Source: Bacteroidota bacterium (lineage in GTDB: Bacteria > Bacteroidota > Bacteroidia > Flavobacteriales > Flavobacteriaceae). Taken from it: a DNA stretch of 64,000 bases. The translations under genes were made by a program, and so were the position numbers. The DNA lies in the NCBI GenBank assembly GCA_029557895.1, contig JAKQHT010000010.1:95004-159003 (forward strand), written 5' to 3'. This document shows positions 17,901-26,308 of the stretch, one piece after another. Under the pieces are notes generated by a model. That model was given only the letters and a program-made list of their open reading frames with translations. It searched no databases and had not been told where the DNA came from. Numbering within the stretch: the stretch's first letter is position 1; each line of letters begins with the position of its first letter.

Positions 17901-18743
17901 CTACCACCCTCCTGAAGCGCCGCCGCCACCAAAGCCACCTCCACCAAAGCCACCTCCAAAGCCACCACCGCCGAAACCGCCACCGGAACTTCTTCCAAAG
18001 CCACCGGAGGTGCCACCGCCGTAACTTCCCCTGCCCATATTGCTCAAGATAATAGCATCAAGGATACTAAAACCGTCACCTGAACTACGGCCTTTCGGCC
18101 CGCCACCGCCACGGCTGCCCTTAGAAATGGCGATAATCAAAATAATGAAGATAATGAGCATGAACAGGAAGACCCCAATAGGGACGATATCGTCAGAATC
18201 GGCTTGTCTCGTACCCTGGTATTCACCCGTTAAGACTTCAAAAATGGCATCGGCGCCACTGTTGAGTCCGCCGTAATAATCATCCTGTCTAAAGTAGGGG
18301 ATGATGTCGTTTTCTATGATGCGCCTGCTCATGGCATCGGTCAGGAGGTGTTCAACGCCATAACCGGTGTTGATGGCAATCCGCCTATCTTCACGTGCCA
18401 AAAGAATCAATACGCCGTTGTCTTCCTTGGCTTGGCCAATGCCCCATTTGTGTCCCCATTGTGCGCCAAGGTAGTTGATGTTTTCTCCTTGGGTGGAACT
18501 GATGATGGCTACAACGATTTGCGTAGAAGTCGTGTCGGAATAGCGGATAAGCTTTTGCTCCAAGTTGTTTTTTTCGGTAGCGGATAACAAGTGGTAATAA
18601 TCATAAACACTGGTCTGTTCCGAAATGTTTTTTGGCTTATCGGGAATTTTAAACTGCGAAAACCCAAGATGCATGCAGCCAATGGCCGTTAGGGCTGCAA
18701 AAAACAGCCTTTGTCTTATTATACCGCTAACTATTCGTTGCAT
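17901..18743 (-). CDS. TPM-domain membrane protein with glycine-rich tail
   Basis: A 280-residue protein of the YgcG/TPM type. It has a signal peptide (to about GFSQ), a TPM domain (about 35-175) with VYDYYHLLSATEKNNLEQKL and DNGVLILLAREDRRIAI, and one transmembrane helix (VPIGVFLFMLIIFIILIIAI). A low-complexity tail ends in repeated GGGF and GGG units (from about residue 205), with the typical terminal SGGW. TPM domains have been linked to membrane-associated repair and phosphatase-like roles, but the function in bacteria is unsettled. It is the last gene of an operon with another TPM gene (42 bases upstream) and lemA. Confidence 0.85.
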   Translation of the reverse strand: MQRIVSGIIRQRLFFAALTAIGCMHLGFSQFKIPDKPKNISEQTSVYDYYHLLSATEKNNLEQKLIRYSDTTSTQIVVAIISSTQGENINYLGAQWGHKWGIGQAKEDNGVLILLAREDRRIAINTGYGVEHLLTDAMSRRIIENDIIPYFRQDDYYGGLNSGADAIFEVLTGEYQGTRQADSDDIVPIGVFLFMLIIFIILIIAISKGSRGGGGPKGRSSGDGFSILDAIILSNMGRGSYGGGTSGGFGRSSGGGFGGGGFGGGFGGGGFGGGGASGGW

Positions 18744-18785
18744 GCTGAATACAGATTAATGAAATCGGGCTTCTTGCCATTGCCA

Positions 18786-19223
18786 TCAGCCTTTGGATAT
18801 GTCGTCAGGAAGTTCGTTCCTGTCTCCGGAAACCCAAGGGAAAAATGTTTCCAGTTGTTTTCCGGAATTTAGGATCCCGTCCACCAGGCCTTGCTTAAAA
18901 TGTCCTTTTTTAAAATGCGACTGTATGGTGTTTTTGGTACATTCCCAAAAATCGCTTTCCACAACTTGGTTGATGCCCTCATCGCCCAAGATCACAAAGT
19001 TGTGGTCCTGGACTGCAACATAAATTAACACACCGTTGCGGAGTTTGGTATTGTCCATTTTTAAAAGATGGAAGACTTCCAAAGCACGTTGATAGACATC
19101 GATTTTTGATGTTTTTTCGATGTGCACACGGATTTCGCCGGAGGTGTTCATCTCTGCGGTACGTATAGCCGCTATCACTTCCTTTTCCTCTTCAGCGGTT
19201 AAAAAGTCTTCCAAATTGGGCAT
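18786..19223 (-). CDS. TPM-domain protein
   Basis: A 145-residue soluble-looking TPM-domain protein without a signal peptide. It begins MPNLEDFLTAEEEKEVIAAI and contains the family segments TSGEIRVHIEK and RNGVLIYVAVQDHNFVILGD. It lies 3 bases after lemA and 42 bases before the membrane-anchored TPM gene, the common LemA-TPM-TPM order in Bacteroidetes. With no export signal of its own, it may work on the cytoplasmic side. Confidence 0.85.
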   Translation of the reverse strand: MPNLEDFLTAEEEKEVIAAIRTAEMNTSGEIRVHIEKTSKIDVYQRALEVFHLLKMDNTKLRNGVLIYVAVQDHNFVILGDEGINQVVESDFWECTKNTIQSHFKKGHFKQGLVDGILNSGKQLETFFPWVSGDRNELPDDISKG

Positions 19224-19226
19224 GGA

Positions 19227-19826
19227 TTATTTAAAGTCAAATTCTACTTCGGGTGCTTTTTCACTTCCCGCTTCGGCTTTGAAATACTCCAAGCCGCTAA
19301 AGTTGAACAACCCCGCAAGCAAGGAGTTAGGGAATGTTTTGATGTGTTTGTTGTAAGGTTCTACCGCCTCGTTAAAGCGGTCGCGTGCTACGTTGATACG
19401 GTTTTCGGTACCTTCAAGTTGCGACTGGAGTTCCAAAAAGTTTTGGTTTGCCTTAAGATCCGGATAGCGCTCTACGGTAACCAATAATCGGGACAATGCA
19501 CTGCTCAATCCGCTTTGTGCTTGGTTGAATGCTGCCAAATCTTCTGGTGTGATATTGCTTGGGTCTATGGTTGTCTTGGTTGCCTCACTTCGTGCTTTGA
19601 TCACGGCTTCTAATGTGCTTTTTTCAAAATCTGCAGCACCTTGAACGGTTTTTACCAGGTTGCCGATAAGGTCGTTGCGGCGTTGGTAGCTGCTTTCTAC
19701 ATCGCCCCAAGTTCGGGTTGCGGTTTCTTTGAGCTCAACGGCGGTGTTGTTGAAGTTTTTTCCCCAAGAGTACAGGCCGATTGCTATGAGTGCAATAATG
19801 ATTACGGGAATGAGCCATTTTTTCAT
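19227..19826 (-). CDS. lemA: LemA family protein
   Basis: A 199-residue protein with one N-terminal helix (about residues 4-19, WLIPVIIIALIAIGLY) and a long four-helix-bundle domain. It carries the LemA signature YQRRNDLIGNLVKTVQGAADFE and SRLLVTVERYPDLKANQNF. LemA proteins are membrane-anchored with no proven biochemical activity. The gene heads the lemA-TPM-TPM set; its start is 55 bases after the MerR gene stop, so it may be read with MerR and the M23 peptidase as one unit. Confidence 0.93.
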   Translation of the reverse strand: MKKWLIPVIIIALIAIGLYSWGKNFNNTAVELKETATRTWGDVESSYQRRNDLIGNLVKTVQGAADFEKSTLEAVIKARSEATKTTIDPSNITPEDLAAFNQAQSGLSSALSRLLVTVERYPDLKANQNFLELQSQLEGTENRINVARDRFNEAVEPYNKHIKTFPNSLLAGLFNFSGLEYFKAEAGSEKAPEVEFDFK

Positions 19827-19881
19827 GATTCGTAGTTTTTTTAAGTGTTAGCGTTTATTTGTTGAGATTGTTCGAGGTTTG

Positions 19882-20211
19882 TTACAGTTGTTCTTTGATT
19901 TTTATTAGTTGGGATTTGATATCTTCAAGTTTGTTGATAATTTCAAATGCATCCATTGATTTCTGACGTTCTTCCTTGAGGTGGGTTTTGGCACCTTCGA
20001 GGGTAAAACCGCGTTCTTTTACCAAATGGTAAATGAACTTTAGGTTCTTGATGTCCTCGGGCGTAAACTTTCGGTTGCCTTTGGCATTCTTTTTTGGTTT
20101 CAATACGTCAAATTCCTTTTCCCAAAAGCGAATCAGGGAAGCGTTTACTTCAAAGGCCTTTGCTACTTCTCCAATGCTGTAATAGCGTTTTTCTGGCAGG
20201 TCGATGTGCAT
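19882..20211 (-). CDS. MerR family transcriptional regulator
   Basis: A 109-residue regulator with a MerR-type winged helix (about residues 9-77): KRYYSIGEVAKAFEVNASLI, then RFWEKEF and KGNRKFTPEDIKNL. A short C-terminal coiled coil follows (EIINKLEDIKSQLIKIKEQL). There is no effector domain or metal-binding cysteine, so it belongs to the short MerR group. It starts 3 bases after the M23 peptidase stop, which points to co-transcription, and may control its own operon or cell-envelope genes. Confidence 0.88.
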   Translation of the reverse strand: MHIDLPEKRYYSIGEVAKAFEVNASLIRFWEKEFDVLKPKKNAKGNRKFTPEDIKNLKFIYHLVKERGFTLEGAKTHLKEERQKSMDAFEIINKLEDIKSQLIKIKEQL

Positions 20212-20214
20212 GTT

Positions 20215-21186
20215 TTAGTCAAGTGATTGGTTTTCCAATGATGCGTGTTCAAGCAATCTGCCGTATTCTTCGGCAGAGAGATTGCCATAGTAGAAATTGA
20301 TAGGGTTGATGCGTTCACCGTCCTTAAAGACTTCATAGTGAAGGTGTGGTGCTTCGGAGCGTCCCGTGCTGCCAACAAAACCTATGAGGTCGCCGCGTTT
20401 TACCTTTTGGTTGGCCCGGACGTTGTATTTGTATAGGTGAGCATATAGCGATACATAGCCATAGCCGTGGTCAATGCGAATGTGGTTTCCATAGCCCGTG
20501 GCGCTGTTATCGGCCCTGGTTACAACGCCATCTCCGGTAGCATAAACCGGAGTGCCTCTTGGTGCTGTAAAGTCCATGCCAAAATGGAATTTCATGACTT
20601 TGGTAAAAGGGTCGGTACGGTAACCATAGCCAGAAGCCATACGTGTCAAATCTTCAGTGTTGACGGGCTGTATGGCGGGTATGGCAGAAAGGAGTTTTTC
20701 TTTGTTTTCTGCCAAAACGGCAATTTCATCCAGTGACCGCGATTGTACCACAATCTGTTTTTGGAGGATATCCATGCGCTTGTTGGTCTCTATAATCAAT
20801 TTGGAGTTGTCGTATCCTTCAAAGTCTTTGTACCGATTGATACCGCCAAAACCCGCTTTGCGTTGTTCGTCAGGTATTGGGTTGGCTCCAAAATAAATCC
20901 TGTAAATGGCATTGTCGCGCTCTTCTACATTGGCAAGTACCGCTTGGGCTTGCTCCATTTTTTTGTTCAAAAGCTTGTATTGCAGTTCCATGTGCTGTAA
21001 TTCTCTTGCAAGGGCACGTTCTTTGGGCGATTCTACATACTGGCTCGCTATAAAAACGAACAAGAAGCCAAACAAGGCCGAGGCCAGAAAGAATGTCAGG
21101 ACATATTTGAGGGTCCTGCCTGTTTTACGCTCTATTTTTTTGTACGAGAGCGATTCGGAATCGTAGTAATATTTTACCTTACTCAT
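20215..21186 (-). CDS. M23 family metallopeptidase, membrane-anchored
   Basis: A 323-residue peptidoglycan endopeptidase candidate. It has one membrane helix (about 28-48, YVLTFFLASALFGFLFVFIA), a coiled-coil stretch (about 55-110), and a LytM/M23 domain (about 190-305). The zinc ligands are visible: HFGMD (His and Asp) and HLHYE (the HxH motif), with GYGYRTDPFT ahead of them. All catalytic positions are present, so it is likely active in the periplasm and not a degenerate EnvC-like activator. First gene of the minus-strand operon ending with the TPM genes; alaS is divergent. Confidence 0.92.
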   Translation of the reverse strand: MSKVKYYYDSESLSYKKIERKTGRTLKYVLTFFLASALFGFLFVFIASQYVESPKERALARELQHMELQYKLLNKKMEQAQAVLANVEERDNAIYRIYFGANPIPDEQRKAGFGGINRYKDFEGYDNSKLIIETNKRMDILQKQIVVQSRSLDEIAVLAENKEKLLSAIPAIQPVNTEDLTRMASGYGYRTDPFTKVMKFHFGMDFTAPRGTPVYATGDGVVTRADNSATGYGNHIRIDHGYGYVSLYAHLYKYNVRANQKVKRGDLIGFVGSTGRSEAPHLHYEVFKDGERINPINFYYGNLSAEEYGRLLEHASLENQSLD

Positions 21187-21200
21187 TGGCTAATTTGTAC

Positions 21201-21208
21201 TATTTTTG
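21201..21208 (+). promoter_or_regulatory. -7 element TATTTTTG, possible alaS promoter
   Basis: An exact TAnnTTTG match in the 229-base gap between the divergent M23 gene and alaS. It is 207 bases before the alaS start, which would give a long leader; no TTG lies at standard spacing. Confidence 0.35.
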
Positions 21209-21415
21209 CACCATTGCACGGTTAATTTGCCATGCACTCGTCAACCATAACGGACACGTTATTAAATTATTTTAAATGTAAATTTAATAAAACTTAATGA
21301 CAATTTTCAAAACACCCTTCAATTGGGGTAAAATTAAGAATCGTAATTTGCCAATTTCCGGACATGGTGCCGTTTTTAACAGTACTTTATAAGATTCAGT
21401 TCTATCATTTTTTTT

Positions 21416-24064
21416 ATGAAATCACAAGACATCAGAAAAGCATTTCTCAATTTCTTTGAAAGCAAAGAACATTTAATTGTTCCTTCAGCACCAATCGTTC
21501 TCAAAGACGATCCAACGCTGATGTTCAACAATTCGGGAATGGCACAATTCAAAGAGTTTTTTCTTGGCAACGGAACGCCAAAATCAAAAAGAATAGCCGA
21601 TACGCAAAAATGTCTTCGCGTTTCAGGAAAACACAACGATTTGGAAGATGTCGGTTTTGATACCTATCACCATACAATGTTTGAAATGTTAGGAAATTGG
21701 TCGTTTGGCGACTATTTCAAAAAAGAAGCAATAGCATGGGCTTGGGAATTTTTGACCGAAGTATTAAAGTTAGATAAAGACCGATTGTATGTTTCGGTTT
21801 TTGAAGGAAATTCTGCCGAAAATGTTCCGTTTGATCAAGAAGCATTCGACATATGGAAACAATATGTTTCGGAAGACCGAATTATTCTCGGAAACAAAAA
21901 AGACAATTTTTGGGAAATGGGCGACCAAGGACCGTGCGGACCGTGTTCAGAAATCCATATCGATTTGCGTCCCGACGAAGAAAGAACCAAAATTTCAGGT
22001 AGAAGTTTAGTCAACGCTGATCATCCGCAGGTTGTTGAAATATGGAACAACGTATTTATGGAATTCAACCGCAAAGCCGACGGTTCGCTCGAAAAACTTC
22101 CCGCACAACACGTTGATACCGGAATGGGATTTGAACGTTTGTGTATGGCAATGCAAGGCGTTACTTCAAATTATGACACCGATGTTTTCACGCCGCTAAT
22201 TGATAAAGTGCAACAAATTACAGGATTAAAATATACAACCAACGATCAACAACCAACAACCGAAAACCAAGAAAAAACAAACATTGCCATTCGTGTTATC
22301 GTTGATCACGTTCGCGCCGTTGCCTTTGCCATTGCCGACGGTCAACTGCCATCCAATACCGGTGCAGGTTATGTCATCCGTAGAATCTTGCGTCGTGCCA
22401 TTCGTTACGGATTTACATTTTTGAACAAAAAAGAACCGTTCATTTATAAGTTAGTTGAGGTTTTGGCAAACCAAATGGGCGAATTTTTTCCTGAAATCAA
22501 ATCACAGCAACATCTCGTTACACAAGTAATCAAAGAAGAAGAAACTTCGTTTTTACGAACTTTGGAACAAGGACTTTTATTGTTGGATAAAATTGTTGCC
22601 GAAACCCAAAACAAAGAAGTAAAAGGAGAAAAAGTATTTGAATTATACGATACTTTCGGTTTCCCTAAAGACTTGACAGCTTTGATTTTAAAGGAAAAAG
22701 GATACACTTTTGACGAAGCCGAATTTGAAGCCGAACTCAAAAAACAAAAAGACCGTTCGCGTTCCGCATCAGAAGTGGCTACAGGCGATTGGCATATTTT
22801 AATTGATGGAAATGTTGAGCAATTTGTTGGTTATGACCAAACCGAAAACAAAGTAAAAATAACGCGTTACCGAAAAATAGACAGTAAAAAAGACGGAATT
22901 TTATACCAAATCGTGCTTGATGCTACGCCATTTTATCCCGAAGGTGGCGGACAAGTTGGCGACAAAGGTTGCCTCATCCCAACCTTCTCCAAAGGAGAAG
23001 GAGCTGTTGAAGTTTTGGATACCAAAAAAGAAAACAATTTGATTATTCATTTTGTAAAACAGCTGCCAGAAAATTTGGAAAGCAGTTTTACCGCAAAAGT
23101 CGATACAGGTTTAAGAACATCAACATCCAAAAATCATTCGGCTACACATTTGATGCATCAAGCGTTACGCACTGTTTTAGGAACGCATGTAGAACAAAAA
23201 GGTTCATTGGTACATCCTGATTATCTGCGTTTTGACTTTTCGCATTTTAGCAAAGTAACCGATGAAGAACTGCGCCAAGTGGAAGCATTTGTAAATAGCA
23301 AAATTGAAGAACAGTTGCAGTTGGGCGAATACAGGAATATCCCTATAAAGGAAGCGTTGGCAAAAGGCGCAATGGCACTTTTTGGCGAAAAATATGGCGA
23401 CAACGTTCGTATGATTGAATTTGGAGAAAGCAGAGAACTTTGTGGCGGAATTCACGTAAAAAACACAGCTGAAATCTGGCATTTCAAAATTGTTTCAGAA
23501 AGCGCAGTTGCAGCCGGAATCCGTCGTATTGAAGCCATTACAGGCAATGCCGTGAAAGATTTTTACCAAAATCAGGAACATACATTGGCAGAAATCAAAG
23601 AAAGTTTGAAAAACCCACAGGATATTTTGAAATCTGTGACGTCACTTCAAGAGGAAAATGCCAAATTGAAAAAACAGTTGGAACAACTTTTAAAAGACAA
23701 GGCAAAAAATCTAAAAGGCGAATTGGCTTCACAGTTACAGCAAATTAACAATGTTGACTTTTTGGCAATCCAAGTGGATTTAGATGCCAACGGCGCAAAA
23801 GATTTGGCGTATGAATTAGGACAAAACAAGGATAATTTGTTTTTGGTTTTGGCAACCGTTACAGATGATAAACCAATGCTAACATGTTATGTTTCAAAAG
23901 AATTGGTTGAAACAAAAAGATTGAACGCCGGACAAATTGTTCGTGAATTAGGAAAATACATTCAAGGCGGTGGCGGCGGACAGCCGTTTTTTGCAACTGC
24001 CGGCGGAAAAAATGTTTCGGGAATTAAGGAAGCATTGGAAAAAGCAAAAACATATTTGGATTGA
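21416..24064 (+). CDS. alaS: Alanine--tRNA ligase
   Basis: AlaRS charges tRNA-Ala and edits mischarged Ser/Gly. The 882-residue protein has the class II catalytic domain ([28 protein letters not shown]). The editing domain has the zinc-site motifs [12 protein letters not shown] and [13 protein letters not shown]. The C-terminal DHHA1-like domain ends [16 protein letters not shown]. Two stretches look like in-frame insertions of dispersed repeat sequence: about residues 274-288 ([14 protein letters not shown]) and about 521-532 (IPTFSKGEG, encoded by a palindrome). Neither breaks a catalytic motif. Starting ATG 21416 gives [19 protein letters not shown], the standard N-terminus. Confidence 0.97.
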   Translation: MKSQDIRKAFLNFFESKEHLIVPSAPIVLKDDPTLMFNNSGMAQFKEFFLGNGTPKSKRIADTQKCLRVSGKHNDLEDVGFDTYHHTMFEMLGNWSFGDYFKKEAIAWAWEFLTEVLKLDKDRLYVSVFEGNSAENVPFDQEAFDIWKQYVSEDRIILGNKKDNFWEMGDQGPCGPCSEIHIDLRPDEERTKISGRSLVNADHPQVVEIWNNVFMEFNRKADGSLEKLPAQHVDTGMGFERLCMAMQGVTSNYDTDVFTPLIDKVQQITGLKYTTNDQQPTTENQEKTNIAIRVIVDHVRAVAFAIADGQLPSNTGAGYVIRRILRRAIRYGFTFLNKKEPFIYKLVEVLANQMGEFFPEIKSQQHLVTQVIKEEETSFLRTLEQGLLLLDKIVAETQNKEVKGEKVFELYDTFGFPKDLTALILKEKGYTFDEAEFEAELKKQKDRSRSASEVATGDWHILIDGNVEQFVGYDQTENKVKITRYRKIDSKKDGILYQIVLDATPFYPEGGGQVGDKGCLIPTFSKGEGAVEVLDTKKENNLIIHFVKQLPENLESSFTAKVDTGLRTSTSKNHSATHLMHQALRTVLGTHVEQKGSLVHPDYLRFDFSHFSKVTDEELRQVEAFVNSKIEEQLQLGEYRNIPIKEALAKGAMALFGEKYGDNVRMIEFGESRELCGGIHVKNTAEIWHFKIVSESAVAAGIRRIEAITGNAVKDFYQNQEHTLAEIKESLKNPQDILKSVTSLQEENAKLKKQLEQLLKDKAKNLKGELASQLQQINNVDFLAIQVDLDANGAKDLAYELGQNKDNLFLVLATVTDDKPMLTCYVSKELVETKRLNAGQIVRELGKYIQGGGGGQPFFATAGGKNVSGIKEALEKAKTYLD
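22983..23001 (+). repeat. Palindromic repeat inside alaS
   Basis: CCTTCTCC, AAA, GGAGAAGG: a perfect 8-bp inverted repeat lying in frame and encoding part of the extra loop IPTFSKGEG. Its base composition contrasts with the surrounding gene. It looks like a dispersed intergenic-type repeat captured in coding sequence. Confidence 0.5.
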
Positions 24065-24070
24065 TTTTTA

Positions 24071-24655
24071 TCTCGCAAAGACGCAAAGGCGCAAAGGTTT
24101 TTAAGGTTATTGAAAACGGAAACTTTAGAATTTGAAAGACGTAAATTATTATAGCGAAAATGAGATTGCATCAATAATTGTTTGATTGTTGCTATCATAT
24201 ACACGTAGATTTGGGTCCGGGATTATTAGAGTCTGTTTATGAGGAAGTTATTTTTTATGAATTGACACGTATTGGTTTACATGTTGAGAAACAAAAAGTG
24301 TTACCAGTAGTTTGGAAAGATGTGAAATTAGATTTAGGATACAGAACCGATTTAATAGTTGAAAATAAAGTAATAGTTGAGATAAAATCGGTTGAAGAAA
24401 TTCATCCGGTACATCCAAAACAAGTATTAACCTATTTAAGATTGACAAATTTGAAACTAGGATTGCTTATTAATTTCAATAGTCCTTTGATAAAAACAGG
24501 GATAACCAGAATAGTCAACAATTTATAATTCTCTGCATCTCTGCGTCTTTGCGAGAGAAAACCAATGAATTTCACAACCCAAGTACAATTAGAACAGACA
24601 TAACCAGAATAGTCATATAATATATAAACCTTTGCATCTCTGCGTCTTTGCGAGA
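24071..24655. mobile_element. Inverted-repeat-bounded element carrying a GxxExxY gene
   Basis: The left end at 24071-24097 (TCTCGCAAAGACGCA...) and the reverse complement of 24629-24655 agree at 24 of 27 positions. Both ends are built from GCAAAG-type units. A further copy of the right end lies at 24531-24556. Between them is one gene of the GxxExxY family. The element fills almost the whole space between alaS (7 bases after its stop) and the GSCFA gene (start 11 bases after the right end). No transposase is present, so mobility would have to be supplied in trans or by the element's own protein; that is inference. Confidence 0.5.
24132..24528 (+). pseudogene. GxxExxY family nuclease-like gene, frameshifted
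   Basis: The family (PF13366, PD-(D/E)xK-like fold) is recognised by GPGLLESVYEE, which contains the name-giving GxxExxY. The later GYRTDLIVENK and VIVEIKSV supply the D and ExK positions of a nuclease-like core. The N-terminus KDVNYYSENEIASIIV is encoded from about TTG 24132 up to 24182, but an extra T in the TTT at 24181-24183 puts a TGA in frame. The rest (DCCYHIHVDLG onward, to TAA 24526-24528) continues in the next frame. The C-terminal portion could be expressed from TTG 24178, but it would lack the first helix. Probably decayed. Confidence 0.75.
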
Positions 24656-24683
24656 AATAAAACCAATGAATTTCACAACCCAA
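24502..24683 (+). repeat. Imperfect tandem duplication, about 98-base period
   Basis: Unit one (24502-24582) and unit two (24600-24683) both run from ATAACCAGAATAGTCA, through the right-end repeat of the GxxExxY element, to AATGAATTTCACAACCCAA. Each unit joins the 3' end of the GxxExxY gene to the start codon region of the GSCFA gene. Unit one therefore carries a decoy start (ATG 24565) that ends after 12 codons. Confidence 0.8.
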
Positions 24684-25619
24684 ATACCCATTTCAAAAAG
24701 CAGTTTCCCGATAGATTATCAATCGGAAGTTTTGCTATTGGGTTCGTGCTTTGCCGAAAACATAGCCGAAAAATTTCATTATTTTAAATTCCAAGCCATA
24801 AAAAATCCGTTTGGTATTATTTTCAATCCGGTTTCTATTGAAAATCTTATCAATCGAGCGGTAAACAAAATAGAATTTACCGAAAAAGACATTTTTTTTA
24901 ACAACAATTTATGGCATTGTTTTGAAGTCCATTCCAAACTTTCAAACCCTGATAAAACAAAGTTTCTCAACGAATTGAATGTACTTGTAGATGCAGCAAA
25001 TAAATACATCAACACATCAACACACATCATCATCACACTTGGAACATCGTGGGTTTACCGCCATAGCGAAACCAAAAAAATAGTAGCCAACTGCCATAAA
25101 GTACCACAAAAAGAATTTACCAAAGAACTGCTTTCGGTTGAGGTTGTTGAAAAAAGTTTACAGAATATCATTTCGTTAATCACCTCGATCAATCCTGATG
25201 CAAAATTTATTTTTACCGTTTCGCCCGTTCGGCATATCAAAGATGGTTTTTTTGAGAACAACGTTAGCAAAGCGCATTTGATTTCGGCAATTCATCAGTT
25301 TTTGTCACATCGAGCGCAGTCAAGATGTCTTTATTTTCCGTCGTATGAAATTCTAATAGACGAGCTTCGCGATTATCGTTTTTATGCCGAAGATATGTTG
25401 CATCCAAGTCAAACTGCGATTGATTATATATGGGAAAAGTTTTGCCTTGCATGTGTTGCTGCCGAAGCTTCAAAGACTATGGACGACGTGGACATCTTGC
25501 AAAAAAGCCTTTTGCACAAGCCATTTTACCCCGGTTCTGAAACACACAGGTTATTTCTTCAAAACCTCGAATCAAAAAAAGAATCACTTCGGTCAAAACA
25601 TCCGCACATCGTATTTTAG
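24666..25619 (+). CDS. GSCFA domain protein
   Basis: A 317-residue protein of the GSCFA family, named for the motif seen here as LLLGSCFAENIAEKF near residue 25. Other family segments are FGIIFNPVSI, TLGTSWVYRH and DMLHPSQTAIDYIWEKF. The family is related to SGNH/GDSL-type hydrolases and is common in Bacteroidetes. The DxxH near the C-terminus (EDMLHPS) fits the catalytic Asp-His pair of that fold. ATG 24666 begins in the second unit of a tandem duplication. The open frame reaches 24648, but MNFTTQIPI is the family start. Natural substrate unknown. Confidence 0.88.
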   Translation: MNFTTQIPISKSSFPIDYQSEVLLLGSCFAENIAEKFHYFKFQAIKNPFGIIFNPVSIENLINRAVNKIEFTEKDIFFNNNLWHCFEVHSKLSNPDKTKFLNELNVLVDAANKYINTSTHIIITLGTSWVYRHSETKKIVANCHKVPQKEFTKELLSVEVVEKSLQNIISLITSINPDAKFIFTVSPVRHIKDGFFENNVSKAHLISAIHQFLSHRAQSRCLYFPSYEILIDELRDYRFYAEDMLHPSQTAIDYIWEKFCLACVAAEASKTMDDVDILQKSLLHKPFYPGSETHRLFLQNLESKKESLRSKHPHIVF

Positions 25620-25769
25620 TCTGCGCTGGGTTGTTCCAAAAGCACATTCAATAAGCTTGTTTAAAGCTATTTATGGTTTTTTTAAGTAAAAATACGGCAT
25701 TTGTCGTATTGTCTTGCATGGTTTTGTGCCCCAAATTTGCCTCATTATAAACCCTAAAATTTTTAAACG

Positions 25770-26297
25770 ATGAAAAATTTAAGACAAATTATGTTATTGG
25801 TTATGGCCGTTGCAACGGTTTCATTAACCTCGTGTTCTAAAGACGATGACGGTGGTAGCGGAGGCGGTGCAGCCCAAGGCACCATAGTTGCCAAAGTGGA
25901 TGGTACATCCGTAACAACAATTGAAATGGCAACTTTTGCCCATTTGGTAAGCGGAAACCTGCAAATACAAGGCAACACCGGAGGTACATCCAGTAAAGCT
26001 TTTGTGATTACCATTATAGGATTTGATGGCGTGGGCACTTATCCCATTGGCGGTGGAGCCAATATTTTTAATATAGCCGCCTATGTGGAAACCGAAGTGG
26101 ATTTGTCCAACCCGACCCAGCCTGACGTAACCACTTGGCAAGCGCCTTATGATGATACTGAAGTGGGGGAAATTAAAATTTCCGAAATTACCAGTACGCA
26201 TATTATTGGAACGTTCAAGTATAAAGCCAAAACCGAAGGTGAAAACTATAAGGATATTACCGAAGGTTCCTTCAACATAGAACTTCAAGAACTTTGA
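25770..26297 (+). CDS. Small lipoprotein, DUF6252-like
   Basis: A 175-residue lipoprotein: signal peptide with lipobox SLTSC (Cys22), then an acidic linker SKDDDGGSGGG. A beta-rich domain follows with IVAKVDGTSV, GVGTYPIGGGANI and IIGTFKYKAKT. The order of strands and the phrase 'FKYKA...EG.F' resemble small Bacteroidetes lipoproteins of the DUF6252 type; function unknown. The next gene's ATG is 11 bases after its stop, so the two are likely co-transcribed. Confidence 0.65.
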   Translation: MKNLRQIMLLVMAVATVSLTSCSKDDDGGSGGGAAQGTIVAKVDGTSVTTIEMATFAHLVSGNLQIQGNTGGTSSKAFVITIIGFDGVGTYPIGGGANIFNIAAYVETEVDLSNPTQPDVTTWQAPYDDTEVGEIKISEITSTHIIGTFKYKAKTEGENYKDITEGSFNIELQEL

Positions 26298-26308
26298 TAA
26301 AATATACT

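Noticed and set aside
24531..24655. Two repeats with a spacer near the GxxExxY element, considered as a CRISPR remnant
   Set aside because: Only two copies, spacing explained by a tandem duplication that includes gene ends, and no cas genes.
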